From Scolanthus callimorphus (taxonomy: Eukaryota > Cnidaria > Anthozoa > Actiniaria > Edwardsiidae): a stretch of DNA of 64,000 nucleotides. How positions within the stretch are numbered: position 1 is the stretch's first letter; each line of letters opens with the position of its first letter. A program made the translations under genes and the position numbers. Below are positions 22,550-35,800 of the stretch, in pieces. Location of the stretch: assembly GCA_033964015.1 (NCBI GenBank), contig CM066912.1, positions 30,590,532 through 30,654,531 on the forward strand. Direction: 5' to 3'. The notes below the pieces were generated by a model. The model saw only the letters and a program-made list of their open reading frames with translations. It had not been told where the DNA came from and did not search any database.

Positions 22550-23530
22550 ATGGCTGCGGTGTTGATTGGAAACTCACTGTTCGCTGGAGTTGGACAAACA
22601 TTCAGTATGAAGTGGATAAAACTGCAAGCTCTTGGGTAAGAATGTTTTTTTGTTTTATGAGAAATATTTTCTCTGACTAGACGATCTCTTCTGGGAATTT
22701 GATTCCTCGGCCGTACGATTTAGAAAAGATGATCATAGACTTTCAACTGTGTTTTGGCGATTCATTGAATTATAGAATTGATTAAGTTACTTTATTCTAT
22801 CTATTGATAGCTATCTATTAATATTTCTTGAAAACTTTCGACCTGTGTTTCAATTTGTTTTGGATTCTTCGTGAGTAATGCACTAGTCAATTGAAACCCC
22901 CACCCCTAGGGACCCGGGAAAGGGTGGGGTTATCGTGGGGGTTTAAAGCATTTTAAGAGTCTGTTCCGAGGGGGTGGTGGATTTGACTGGTTTTGATTCT
23001 GGAACCTGTCCCCACACCCGGGAATGTTTATTTGCTTTCAAATCAATTATTTCGGTCAATCTTTCACTTTGATTTTGGCCATGCAAATCTACATGTTAGC
23101 TACGATGCAATTAATTGGAAGCATTCGATTTTAATGCATTTTTCTGTACTTGCATCCCTTGTTTCATATAGAACACCACACTAGCTGAGGCCCACTCCCC
23201 TTTGACGATCATAGAAAGGTGTGTTCTTTCTTTGATGCTTGCAAGTAAAAGGTGATTTCGGAGGCCCCAAGGGCATTTCACAGGAATTTCCTCCCGATGG
23301 AGTGGGGACTTAAACGGCTTTTGTTCAGGGGTAAAATCAAATCACCAACCCTTCCCCGGGTCCCTAGGGGTGGGGGTTTCAATTGACTAGTGCATAACCG
23401 GTTTGTCCCCAGCCAAATATAAGTTAAATGTTATGCATCAATAATATTTTCTTTCCTCAAAGGAAAGTGAGCAGAGTGCACAGAACGTTTTCCCATTTCT
23501 GTTGGATCAGAATAAAGAGAGCCTCTGTTA
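22550..23530 (+). CDS. Candidate small two-exon gene (weak)
   Basis: ATG at 22550 gives MAAVLIGNSLFAGVGQTFSM, a hydrophobic start, up to a GTAAGA donor after 22635 (phase 2). A possible second exon starts after AAAG near 23466 and reads EQSAQNVFPFLLDQNKE to a TAG about 27 codons later; AATAAA overlaps it at about 23510. A 0.5-kb inverted-repeat element (22878-23395) fills the proposed intron. It could instead be the first exon of a longer gene or a non-coding transcript. No family recognised. Confidence 0.25.
22878..23395. mobile_element. MITE with about 40-bp inverted ends
   Basis: TGCACTAGTCAATTGAAACC then CCCACCCCTAGGGACCCGGG, with the exact complement at 23350-23395. Confidence 0.7.
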
Positions 23531-25109
23531 TATGTTTCTGCCGTAGTTTCATTGTTTTCACCTCTTTCTAAAACTCAATAGAAGTATCTTGATCCAAGTT
23601 TTTCAAACTTTTCTCAGGGGGAGCATGCCCCCTCAAACAGAAATTATTAAGTTTTTCTGTCTCATTTCTATTTTCTCTCCCCCCCCCCCCCCCCCCCCCC
23701 CAACCCCATTTTCTTCAGTATTTTAAGTGCAATTAGGTGAAATTCAAGTACCTTTTTTTTCCCTTTTCTGAACATCTTGTAAACCTGAAACTTCATGAAT
23801 TTCAGACCCTTCTACAAAATTGCTCCACATAATATGGAGTTATGTATTTGGAACACTTTGGACTTTGCGGCCTTCTGCTTAACACCCATATGGCCAGGAG
23901 TAGTGTCTGGTCCAATATCTTTTGAAGGGTCTGCATGCAAGTATAGTAACTTGTGTTATTTCCATTATGAAATCTAGATGGCAACCTGTTTCAATATACA
24001 GCTGAGGGTTTTTATAGAATGGGTCGACATAGAGTTTCATTGTAGTACTCCAGGGTGGAAAACTTTGACATTATATTTTTCCGTTTTTCATTTTGTTGTT
24101 CATGGCATACATAAGTGTTTCAGTAACTGGATTTTTGGCCACTTTGTCAAAATTGCCCGGAATCCTGGTAAAATGTCTCATATTAATTTCTCTGGTGTAT
24201 CTATCAATAATTATCTTGTGAAATTATTCTACTTACTATTCTGTCAGATAATGCAGTTTTTTCCACTGAGGAATAAATATTGTCCTGAATAAATCATGTA
24301 AGTAATTTTGGGGTTGAACATTCTACCAGGTATTTTTTTGCGGGGTACAAAAATTTGCGGGTATTTTTGGGGGGTTAAAACTTCAGTGACAGGCTAGATT
24401 TGATCATCAAAATACTGCCTTAAACATAAGCTATTTCCTGGAAACATAAGCAGCTCTGCATCAAAAGTTGGGTATTTTTGGGGGTATCAAATTTTGGGAG
24501 CAGGTATTTTTTTGGGTATAGAATTTATGGCTCAGGTATTTTTTTGGGTATGAAGTTTGGAGCTCTGTCATTTTTATATCCGAGTACCCCCCTGGGGTCC
24601 CCCAGCTGACCCCCAGCCAGTAATCCTCGTTGAGTGGGGTAGGCTGTATTGGAAAAAGAAAAAAGGGTCCCCCCCTGCCCAGAAGGGCATTGAAAAGTGA
24701 CCGCCACCCCTATGGAATTTCTAAAAACAAATTACAGTATTTGTATGGAAAAGAGCAGGGAGCATGCTAATTCTGACTGTAAGCCATGGGACATGTGCCA
24801 AGCAATAAAATAAATCAAGCCAATCAAATTTATTGTAAAATTTGAAAATTTAGTCATTACAAAATTTGAAACTGCAAACTTGTTTAGGATTGAAAAGGTT
24901 ACCAAATATTTTAGGGGGATATTTTTCAGATATTTTGCAGGGATACAGCTGAGGCACCAAATGAGGCACGATATGGAGATTAGGGGATATTTTGGTCCCC
25001 AGACTTGCCTCTATACAATCCCACTGTGTTGAAATCAAACAATTCACTTGTGACCGAGACAACTCTGGGCTGAGAGATATGGTATTTGTGTAGGGACAGC
25101 ATAAAACTG

Positions 25110-25445
25110 TCCCAGCCCTGGCTGGCCTGACAACCCTAACAGCCAACAAACCTAACAGCCCTAACAAACCTAACAGTCCTAAACAGCAGAGAGGAAGCAT
25201 TCCTAAAAGGCGGGGCACATATTATGATCAACACCTAACAGCCCTCTGTTAGGGCTGTAAGGGCTGTTAGGACTGTTAGGGCTGTTAGGTCTGCAAGTGG
25301 CTAGGGTTGTTAGGTGTTTATCATAATTTGTGCCCCAAGGTATTTTAAGAGGTGGGAGTAAGGAATGTTTTCTTGATGCTGTTTGGGCTATTAGGTCTGT
25401 TTGGCCTAACAACAGCCCTAACAAGAATTTCCCTGTCCTATTGCT
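25110..25445. repeat. CCTAACAGC-type short tandem/inverted repeats
   Basis: Runs of CCTAACAGCCCTAACAAACC followed by the complement GGGCTGTTAGGGCTGTTAGG produce spurious Leu/Gly or Asn/Ser/Pro reading frames. No gene supported. Confidence 0.55.
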
Positions 25446-26318
25446 TGACAGGTCAGGGGTTGGGCCAACTTTTTGATTGTGCATGCCGCATGTGTTAGCC
25501 ACAACACCAAGATATCTTGCATTTTTTTTCTCATGTGAAACAGGTGCCAGTTTTGTCCCTACCCCAAAGTTGTCCCAGGGTCTCCTCCATCGTTTTTCAA
25601 AATAGTGGATGATTCGGGAGAAGACCCTGGGTGAGGCTGAGTCACATGACCGTTTCACAACAAAGGACAACCTTGTTCCCATGTTTTCAAACAGTGGTCA
25701 TGTGACTCAGCCTCCCCCAGGGTCTTCTACTCGACCAACCGCCATCTTGAAAATTACCCACAAGACGCTGGGGACAGGGTTGATATCTCGCCTCATGTGA
25801 ACAAGCCAAGGTGTAGACAAGGTGTCTACATTTTTATTAGTTGAGTTGTCCTCATGCTTTTTGTGTTTTGTAAAAGGCACAAAGGCAATAATATTAGTCT
25901 AAATATAATAAATGTATTTTTTGATACTACAATTAACTACTACCATCTTTAATTCCTTATAATAGTTGGGAGCTCCGCTTTTAGGCAGTGCCTAAATCTA
26001 TATATTATTGAATACCAGTTGTTTTAACCCCTTGCGTCAAAAAGTGACCCCTAACATAGATTTTTTTAGTGACCAAAATATCTACCAAAGATAAAAAATA
26101 AAAAATGTCGCCTTTTGGCGACCAAGCTCAAGATTTTTGTCGCCTGTATAAATATTCTTGTTGCATGGGAGAGTGTGTGCAATGGTCGTAATTTCAGGCA
26201 TTGTACACCCAAGGGTCTCTAGCAACTGGACTATGTTCTTTTTCGGTTTACCATACGCACCAGTACTTTTTCAAAGTAGCATGTAGCATGAGATTATTCT
26301 TTTTAGGTTTCAACATGA

Positions 26319-26578
26319 ATTCGCCTTTGCCACACAAGCGCCATCTTGAATTGTGCAGCCGATCTATTCAGCATGGAAACGAGGCCAAGCAGGGCGCGTG
26401 TTTGCTGATGTTGGAAAGCGAAGCCTGATGCTGGGAGTTATGGTACAAAAGATGACCAAGTTAGCAGAAACTACTTCTTGTTTGTTTAAGAACCAAAAAG
26501 TTGATTGGCTGATTGCTTTTTTTCTGCTTTACAGGGTCATTCTGGAAACAAAATGGTGGCGCCGTGACAAAGGCGAAT
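26319..26578. mobile_element. MITE with 15-bp inverted ends, copy 1
   Basis: ATTCGCCTTTGCCAC to GTGACAAAGGCGAAT, with internal GCATGGAAACGAGGCCAAGC. Copy 2 at 44289-44541 lies in gene A intron 13. Confidence 0.65.
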
Positions 26579-26879
26579 GGATGAATCCAGCTATAATGTA
26601 TGCGCGCACTGTATGTCGGTAACTATGTATAAATGAAAATGTCGAAATAAAAGAACGAATGAGTATAATTTAGGAAACAGTGTGCTGCGGACGTGAAATC
26701 GATGGCGCGAATTCTTTACACTTATTTGATAACTTTGGAATGGGAACAAATCGGAATTCGGATCGGGTTGAGAATTCCACTCTTGTCGTTCCCAATTTCC
26801 ATCTTGTCCCTGTTACACACGACGCAACTAATTAGAGGACAAACTCGTCTATTTTGAAGGTAAAATTTACTTTAAAAAT

Positions 26880-27780
26880 GTTTTTTTCTGAAATATCAAA
26901 TCTCTCTCTAAAATCAGAAACTTCATTTCTTCTGCTCACTGTGAGATTCTTATTCATGCTTTTATTTCCTCGAAACTTGATCACTGTAACTCTCTTCTCG
27001 CTGGCCTTGAACAGAAGTTAATCAACAAACTTCAATACGTTCAGAACTCTGCGGCCAGGCTCCTGACTGGAACCCGCAAACACGACCATATCACCCCTGT
27101 ACTACGTACACTACATTGGCTACCAATCAAAGAGAGAATAGATTTTAAACTTCTTCTTCTAACTTTTAAATCACTCCAGGGGTTGGCTCCACCCTATCTC
27201 AAGGACCTTTTGTTATTTCATAAACCCACAAGGACCCTTCGTTCCGCTAATAAGGCTCTATTGGTCCAACCTTCATTTAAACTTAAGACGTATGGCGCCC
27301 GGTCTTTTTCCGTGAATGCTCCGGCAATGTGGAACTCGCTCCCATTAAAATATCGATTCTGCAGCGAGATAAGTGAGTTTAAATCTGGAGCTAAGACCTT
27401 TCTGTTTAAACGAGTTTTTGATGTTTAGTTTAATTTAAAAGAGTTTTTAATGTTTAGTTTGCATTTAATTTTCCCATCTCATCTCATTTTCATTACGTCT
27501 CATTCTTATTCAATTTCTTATTATATATCCATTTTTACCTAGATTAGTACATTATTATATATATATAATATTTTTCATATGACTAGTGTACTACTGCGTT
27601 TTAAAGTAAGTTTTTATTAGTAAGATAATTTCTATATGCTCTCAGTTTTTAATAAATTGTCATTGTTATATGCCATTACTTTTATGATTATATAAACTAT
27701 ATTATTGTAAAGCGCCTTGGATCTATAGGAGAAAGGCGCTATATAAGTCTATATTATTATTATTATTATTATTACGGCTG
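26880..27780 (+). mobile_element. 5'-truncated L2/CR1-type LINE with intact RT C-terminus
   Basis: One open frame to 27428 includes FISSKLDHCNSLLAGLEQKL, YVQNSAARLLTGTRKHDHIT, VLRTLHWLPIKERIDFKLLL, APPYLKDLL and GARSFSVNAPAMWNSLP, diagnostic of L2/CR1-like reverse transcriptases. The 3' tail has AAAGCGCCTTGGATC and AAGGCGCTATATAAG and ends in (ATT)n. Confidence 0.8.
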
Positions 27781-29157
27781 AACAGTTAAACGCCGCTATA
27801 CAAGACTTAGCCCTGCGGGTAGCAATTGAACTTTCAGCATGTAAGAGCATCAAATACAATCGACCACTCGTCAGAAGTCAACAAGGCCACAGGTGCCAAT
27901 ACAATGGTCACAACAGTTTAGATCACGATATCAGATTACCATTGGTTGAAAATCAAATAAGAATGGCTTAGTTGAAGAAGAAATTTTATAAGCGTATAAC
28001 CCTAAATCAAAGACCCTAAATTAAAGCTTTCATTGAAAGCTCGACTTTTAAACATTAGGAACTACGATACGTTGACGCAAATTTGGGCGGTAACAGCAGT
28101 GAATAAAAGGGTAGAAAACTAAGGCCTGTACTTCAAAGCCATTCCTTGTTTTCTTGACAGGCGCTCTTATCGCTTGGAAGCAGCTTAAAGGGCCTAATAA
28201 ATTTATAACAGCGTCATTAATTATTAACAAGTGTTGCCTTGCCTGAAACAGAAGCTACGCGATGAAGCAGTTTTGCTAAACTTATCAGGGGTGTTTTTAT
28301 GACAAGGAAACCAGGAAAAAGGTAGCCATGTATATGGAAGGATTTCATGGAAGGTTAAGAAAGCTTAGAAGAAAATGCCACGTTCAAAATGTTTGGTAAC
28401 AAAACAAGGACAACCACTCGAGGGGGGGCTCGAACGTAAATGGCCGATGGTGAAATCTGGGAATTCCAAGTTTTCAGGTAAAAATATCTTATTTCTTTTT
28501 AAATGTACTTTCAAGTGACTTCTCAAAGAAACCAACTCTCCAGCAATAATATTGTTCTTTTAGGAAATATCAATGCTAAATGTTAAACCCAGCTTTAAAG
28601 GATAGCACACCCCACATATTCGCCAAAACAAAAACGTCTGATATGTAAGTTGTTGTTATTTGTGCTACTAGAAGTACGCGTTATGACTGTAATAACATAG
28701 AAAAGCTATTCATATGCTGATAGTAACAATGTAAGCACCTTACTAGGCTAAAATACGACTGTCAACCTTCAATTAGAAAGCGCACGTCCACCTGCCGGAT
28801 AGAAAAAAATGAACTTAAGAAATGGTCCATACAAGAACTGGAGAAGAAAATGGTAAACTAAACTAAAATGAAAAATATGCGATAGAGATGCGAAAAACAA
28901 CAAAATCGCAAGACTAAAATGATATTAATTACAGGGAGATACAAGCACATTTACCTTTCACAAACACGATATACAATTCTAATTGGAACTTGTACCTGAG
29001 GGATGCTGAATCTCTCTCGGTCTTTGTTCTTCATCATTCTGATTGGTCTACAAGCATAGGAAAAGCTCAACAGAGCATTAAGCTCTTTTAAATACTGAAC
29101 TCCCATACAACACAAGCATACATTTCGAAACGCGATAAAATATATTCTTAAAAGGTC

Positions 29158-29413
29158 TTAAAGGGGCACTCGCACGCTTAATATTCGTCAACCGTGGACA
29201 TAAAATAAGTAAAATTGTAAAAACAAAACACATGTACAATTGCCCGTAGTAATCAAAATAATCCTTCAGATTAATCGAAAAACCTTTCATAAGTGTTAGA
29301 CAAATGCAATTCTAGGTTGTTTTGACCTGTCATCGAGCGGATGGAATTGGATTGCGATTGGAGCTATTTTCTTGTCAGAGAAGTGGTTAGCAAGCGTGCG
29401 AGAGCCCCTTTAA
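29158..29413 (+). mobile_element. TTAA-flanked MITE (GGGGCACTCGCACGC family)
   Basis: TTAAAGGGGCACTCGCACGC to GCGTGCGAGAGCCCCTTTAA; shares CGTAGTAATCAAAATAATCC with 43379-43591. Confidence 0.65.
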
Positions 29414-29799
29414 AATGTTTGATGGACGGAAGCTAAAACGCAGTTTTGCGTCCGGAAATGTCAAGTGGGAGTTGGAAGAATTATGAAAATCGCTGTAAGA
29501 GATTTTGATCAAACAGCTATTTCAAGAAACGTTGTCGGTAAAGCGCTCAAGCGTATGCGCCCAGACCGCTAGGGAATATGGGTAAACACGTTATGTAGCA
29601 ATTAAAAATATTTTTGGTATCGCGAAGTACACTTACTACTTTATTCTCGATTCTTTTTCTTATTTTCTCATAGTCCACACCATTTTTCCTGTAGTGTGGT
29701 CGAGTTTACTCCGACAACGTTAATCGAAATAGCTGTATACAGTATTCAAATAGAAGTGCTGATTTTTTCATTTCATTCCAGGAGAGGTAGTCACACAGT

Positions 29800-29863
29800 A
29801 TGAATGCCATTCATGTCGTCATAGCAACACACATATTACTATGCGTTTCCAAGTTAGCATATG
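29800..29863 (+). CDS. Gene A exon 1: signal peptide
   Basis: ATG at 29800 gives MNAIHVVIATHILLCVSKLA, a hydrophobic secretion signal, then a GTGAGT donor in phase 1. The spliced Gly codon leads straight into PLAT. Confidence 0.8.
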
Positions 29864-32800
29864 GTGAGTAACGAGACGATGTGGTTAATTATCACATTAT
29901 TATTATTATTACAGTGGAACCCCGATTTTACGATCTTCGATCTAACGATATCCCCGATTTTACGATAACATTTTTGAGTCCCGGCGAAAAATACAGAAAA
30001 ATGTATGAAACAGAACCCCGATCTAACGATACTCGCTTCAACGATATTCCCGATTTTACGATGGTAATCTTGGGACCCAAGCGTAAATTTGTTCCCGCTA
30101 CAACGATATAATGCGGTCAATGGTAGAAAAAAGCAGCACAGAAGCCTTAGCAATGATACGATTTCCAAACCAATGTCTTTATATATACGTGGTATCCTCG
30201 TATTACAGAAAATATCTTTAATAAAGTGAATCTCACAGCATTACAATGACTGCTGCAATAAATCAGTCTCAATAAATCAGTAAATTTATAATTAACCGGA
30301 CCCCGATATAACGATACTTTCCATGGAATCGCCTTTATATCGTTAAATCGGGAGTACAGACACAACGATACCCCGATTTTAGGATACAGTTTTCCTGCCT
30401 CCGTGGCATATCGTAAAATCGGGGTTCCACTGTATTATGTTTCTATTGAAGACTAAAGCGCCGTCTGGATGAACACATTTTATTTGACAACTAATTATTT
30501 GACTAAACAAAAGCACAGTACTCCAGAGCAAAGCACGAGCAAACTAAATAAAAGCTGTCATATAAAAGTTCCCACATAAAATTCGCCGTGCCATCCACAT
30601 GGTCAAATATAGTTGTAAAATGAAATTTTCAGACGAGACTTCAGAGGGTGGCTAAGATGAGTGGTCTTCAATGCAATTTTCTCCCATACCAACCCTCTAA
30701 CATTCCTCAATTCGCCCGTTTCACATCATTTCACACCATTCAAATGGAGAGCCAAAAATAGATTAAAAATAACAATCATGGAAGGAGACCGTGTATGGGG
30801 AACTACTCTCATTTCTCGTGCCCTCTTGACAACACTAACGCATTTCATACCACAGGCGTCCCATATCAAATTTACGTCTACACCGGGGATGTGTTTGGTG
30901 CTGGAACCGACGCGCGTGTGTTTGTGACCATATATGGAGTAAACGGGAAATCGCGGGAAATCGAACTCAATAGCAACAGAAATGACTTCGAAAGAGATCA
31001 GTAAGTGTGTACTAAAACTGTCGGTCCTGTCTCTCACATGCACTACATCAATAATAACCTGAATCTGAGGGAACCACTAGGGAGTTGGAATGGCCATCCT
31101 CAGTGCAGAGCTCACACTCATCTGACTAACATACACCCGAGACATAAGCTTCCCAAAGCTACTCTACAATTCAAGTGTAAATTTAAAAGTATCTACTACT
31201 ACTACTGCTTCGCATGGAACCATTCAAAAGAAAAGATTTATTAATGACACGTGATCTCGAATGGGAAAACATTACGCCCAAGCCGAGGAAGTGTCTTACA
31301 ACACAATTGTCACAAAAACTTAGCTAAAAGTCATTTTACTTCAATCCTCCCTTAGCACTGACAAGTTTGAGGTTAATGTCCCCAAGCTTGGCCAGTTAAA
31401 GAAACTTCGAATACGACATGACAACAGCTGGTTCGGCGCGGGATGGTTTTTGGACAAGGTAATTACTTGTCTTAAAGTGCTAGTATGACCAAAATTTGAC
31501 TTCTTTTTTTACCATTTTTCCGGCCTAGTACTTTAATTTTCCACAATACATTCTTGCTGAGTGGATTTTAGCGAAAAATTCCGCCCGGAATACAAAGAAA
31601 AACGTCTGCGAAAAGTACGGTTTTTCGTCCGCCATTAAAATTTTATGTTCCAAAATACGAGCCTGTAATTAAAAATGACAGCGGTTATAGCAGCCTCGTT
31701 TTGAATCGTGACGCACTTTTATCCCCCCCCCCCCTGAGCATCCAGGCCTCTTATTCGTTATTGATACGGCTCATTTTGGAGCACACTGAACAATATGAGT
31801 GAAGTTTCAAGAAATGAGGTTGTTCTCGATCTTTTTGCATGTTTTTGAGGAGGAATGGGCGACCTTGTTTTTATAATTTTGTTGCTGACTTTTTCACATC
31901 TGTTAATTGTTTATTTGCTTAAATCAGTTCAGCACAATTTGTTCTTCAACAATGTCAGACAGCTCCGTTGAAAATCAAAGCGAAGGGCAATCAGAAAATT
32001 GCTTAAATATTTTATTCAGTTTTCAGCAACATTGTTTTTGCAAAACAGAGCTGAGGGCGCGCTCTGTTGAAAGTGGCGTGATCTTCGTCAGCAGCGCGCG
32101 CGTGAACAATTTTTGTCAACAGCTGAACATTTACATCAAAATCCAGACTTTTGTTGCCTGATTTCTTCATGTTTTAATGTTTGTTTTACGAAATTCATCT
32201 TACGGAATGGTAACAAAAGTTCATAACAATAGATCTGCAGGTGGAATGACTGAGCTTTGCTACAGGAAAAAAAAAAGATGCGACGGTCACGTGCATGTGT
32301 AATATATTTACCGTTAGATTTTGAGATTCTTGTTGTCCCGGCAATGGATGGGGGATAAAAATACGTCACAAAATGTAGCCTGGCCTCTGACTTGGTAACC
32401 AGGTAGTAGGAACAGCCGATTTTAATGGCGACTCCAAGATGGCGGCCGTGTGGCCGTATTTTGGTGTTTTCGGCGGCAGAAAAAAGGACTAAGGAGTTAA
32501 TGATATCAACCAAAATTTGGGGAAGATGTTTCAATGCCTTATAGTACAACATAGTAGATTTATAGGAAGGATGCAATTTTGGTCATACTCGCACTTTAAG
32601 CACGAAATAGTTTGTATCGCGCGCGCGCGTGCGTGCTATTGAAATTCAGCGCGCGCGCGAGTTTCTTTGCGAATTAATGAAAGAAATTATTCAACAAAAT
32701 GTTTTGCCGACGTGTGCATGTTGCTGATAGAATGATTTTATTTTCAACTAAATCAAGCTCCTCTGTATCACGCATTGTTATTAAAAAAAATATCGGATAT

Positions 32801-35800
32801 TGTGAGAATATCCATATCAAAGTCAAAAAGGTGGCTATATTTAGAGGTATCTTACGTTGCTATGGTTACTTTTCTAGACACATGCTGCCTTGCATTTGCA
32901 CCACCGATTCATCAGTATTATAATATTATCTGAGGGTCAGGTTGAGAGAAACAGCCACAAGAAAAAGAAACTGCAATGTACTATCACTGAAAAATAATTT
33001 CGAGCCCATCTTTTTCGCATGTAGCCTGAGTATCAGGCTTTCTTGGGGAAAAGAAAGGAAAAAAGTAAAGAAAGCCCTCCTTGCCTCATTTTTTGAGGGG
33101 GAGGGTCCTGGTACTCAAGCTATTTCGCATGTCACTTTAAATTGATCAAATGTACACAGAATAATCATACATTCATGACGAATTGGTGACGCTTTCGTTT
33201 TCAGGTTGAGGTCAAGGACGGAACTGGTTGTGTCTATATGTTTCCAAGTCACAGGTGGTTGGCTAGTAACGTTGGCGACGGTAAAATAGCACGTGCTATC
33301 ACAACCAAAAGCACGTGCCCGAGAGCTAGTGGGAAAAAGTCCAAAAGTGAGCAGTAAAATGACAATCTCTCTCGTAAAGCAGATATCATATGACCATGAA
33401 AATGTTACGGTGCGAGCAATCGCAATTACATAACAAGTTTTGACAGTCATGTGAAATCCGCTCTAAAACTAAGGTATTTATATTAGCTTAGGTGTATATA
33501 CGAAGGCCCGCAGTAATTGGCCATTAGCTGTTGCGGTGTCCCTGCTACTTGTCTCGTTTTCTTGTATTTTTTTATTCGTGTTCTGTGGCAAAGTTAATAA
33601 AATAAAATAAAAATACGAATTCGATCGCACTGAAATGTGACGCATTCCGCCGTATTTCGTAATAACCTTCTCGGACTTCGAGACCTAAGCTACACCAGGG
33701 ATACAAAGGCTTGCCGACTAGCAAAGGCTCAAAATTTCAAAACGACATTTAAACGTCTTCTGAACGAGTTTGCTCACACAGCTCTTTGATTCTTCTAGTT
33801 TGCAAACACGAACTCGGAATGTCAAACGGCAAGATTAAAGACAGTCAAATAACCGCGTCTTCTTCATACGACACCAAACACGAACCATACCACGCCAGGC
33901 TGAACAAGGTGGTCAAGGACTCCAAGGGAGGGTGGTGTTCTGCTTTCGCAGATGATGCGGAATATCTACAGGTGGATCTAGGCAAGCCCACGGTAGTGCA
34001 AGGTAAATCAGAGTCAAAAGTACTAGGGGAGCTCCTTAGCTGCCGAAGGCAGCAGAGCGGAGCCCCATAGGTATCGCAGGAAGACTACAATAGCACAAAA
34101 TGTAACTCAGTTATACCATAGTGCAAGGTAAATCAGGGACGAAATTGTCATTTTATCCTTGAAGTTGCCAATGCCAGCTGATGTCAAAGGATTGTTTGCG
34201 AAAACGAAACGCTCCTAGGCCCAGCGAGAGATATCCGAATTTGCAGTTTTTGAAGCAAAAACTATATTTTGTCATATATTACACGTCAAACCAGGGAAGG
34301 TTTTCTGAGGAGATGGAAATGTGTTTACGCTCAATTGCAATATTTTTAGAATCTCTTTGGCGAACGATTGGCGATGCAATAAAAAGTCATTCTGATTGAT
34401 TAGTTTGAGTAATTTGAGACCAAGAAATTAGCTGGTTGGCTCTTATTCATTAACGAAGTAGATGCCTAGAAGAAAACTTGATCGCCCGAGAATGTGCCCT
34501 AGAGATGCTGTGCTATCAGATTTAGACACACAGACAGACATGCAAGCATTAGTTTACTGTATGCAGTAAGATCAAGCCGTGTTTTCGATAGCGTGGCATA
34601 TTATAGCGGAGCTCCTTAAAGCGGAGCACCATAGGTATCGCAGGAAAAAAATACAATAGCTCAAAGTAGAACTCAGGTATAACGGTTATGGTTGAGCGGT
34701 ATTCCCATTTGGGTATCGCTGGCGCGTCCGTGTCTGCGCGCCCCCACACAGGTAAACCAAGACCCCAACACAGAAAAATATGTAACCGGGAGCTCCGCTA
34801 TTAGACAGTGGCTAAATTGATATATTAGGTCTATGCTAATGAGTAACGGTGAAAATAGTGATGAACCGCTGACAAAAAAAAAACGCGTTTTCGTTGCTAT
34901 TTTAATTGCTGATGCCGGCTTTTCACTAGTTAAATAAGCGGAGACCGAGTATACGTAGACGTAAGAGCTTACGTTAGTGGGCGGAGACGTAAGAAAAAGG
35001 AAACCTTCATTTCTGCTTCCTTCACGCTGACGTCTCCTTCGATCTCCGTTCTTATATTTTAACACGAACGCAAACGACCTTGCGTCTACGTCTCTGCTTA
35101 CTTCACTAGTGAAATGCCGGCTTAAAGCGCACTGAGAAGAGTAATTTGTATAGAGGGAGCAGATTTAATATGACTGTGACAAGTGCCGTGACACGGCGCG
35201 GTCGCAGCACGGAGCCTGGCCTGCTGTAGAAATACAGATCGCGCAGTCGCGGTACGGTCACGGTCACGATCACGGTCACGATCACGGTCACGATCACGGT
35301 CACGATCACGGTCACGGTCACGATCACGGTCACGGTCACGGTCACGATCACGGTCACGGTCACGGTCACGGTCACGGTCACGGTCACGGTCGCGGCACAT
35401 CTTTGTCGCGGCACATCTTTCCACAGTCATACGAAATCTGCTCTATCGCAACCAGAGAGGTGAATGGATAAGCTTCTTATACACATTACTTACATTGGAG
35501 TTTGACGTGGCTTGTTTCTGTAGGTATCGCGACACAAGGGCAAGCATTATTTGACAACTGGATCACAAGATATGTTCTCTCGTACTCTACGAACGGAGCG
35601 GACTGGACAAGCCTGAAAGAGAAGGGCAAAATTAGGGTAAAACACTGATTAGACTACAATAGTTAGACCACACATTACTCATGCAACTCTGTGCGTCAAG
35701 TCTGTCAATTTTAAAGGAAAGGGTTGGAAGCCAGGGCCGGTTACTAGAAGGTCAGTTAAGAGTTATCTGTAGATAAATGCTTATCCAACGGATAAATCCT

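Noticed and set aside
25110..25445. CRISPR array or telomeric repeat
   Set aside because: Units are short, irregular and in both orientations without unique spacers; the genome is animal-like.
24850..25682. Leu-rich and Asn-Ser-Pro-rich minus-strand frames
   Set aside because: Explained by CCTAACAGC repeats; no conserved motif.
32136..32576. 146-codon minus-strand frame in gene A intron 3
   Set aside because: Inside a TTAA-flanked repeat element, with no recognisable domain or codon pattern.
35106..35430. Long Arg-Asp and Thr-Val reading frames
   Set aside because: They are six-base repeats read in different frames inside a MITE; no start, domain or splice support.
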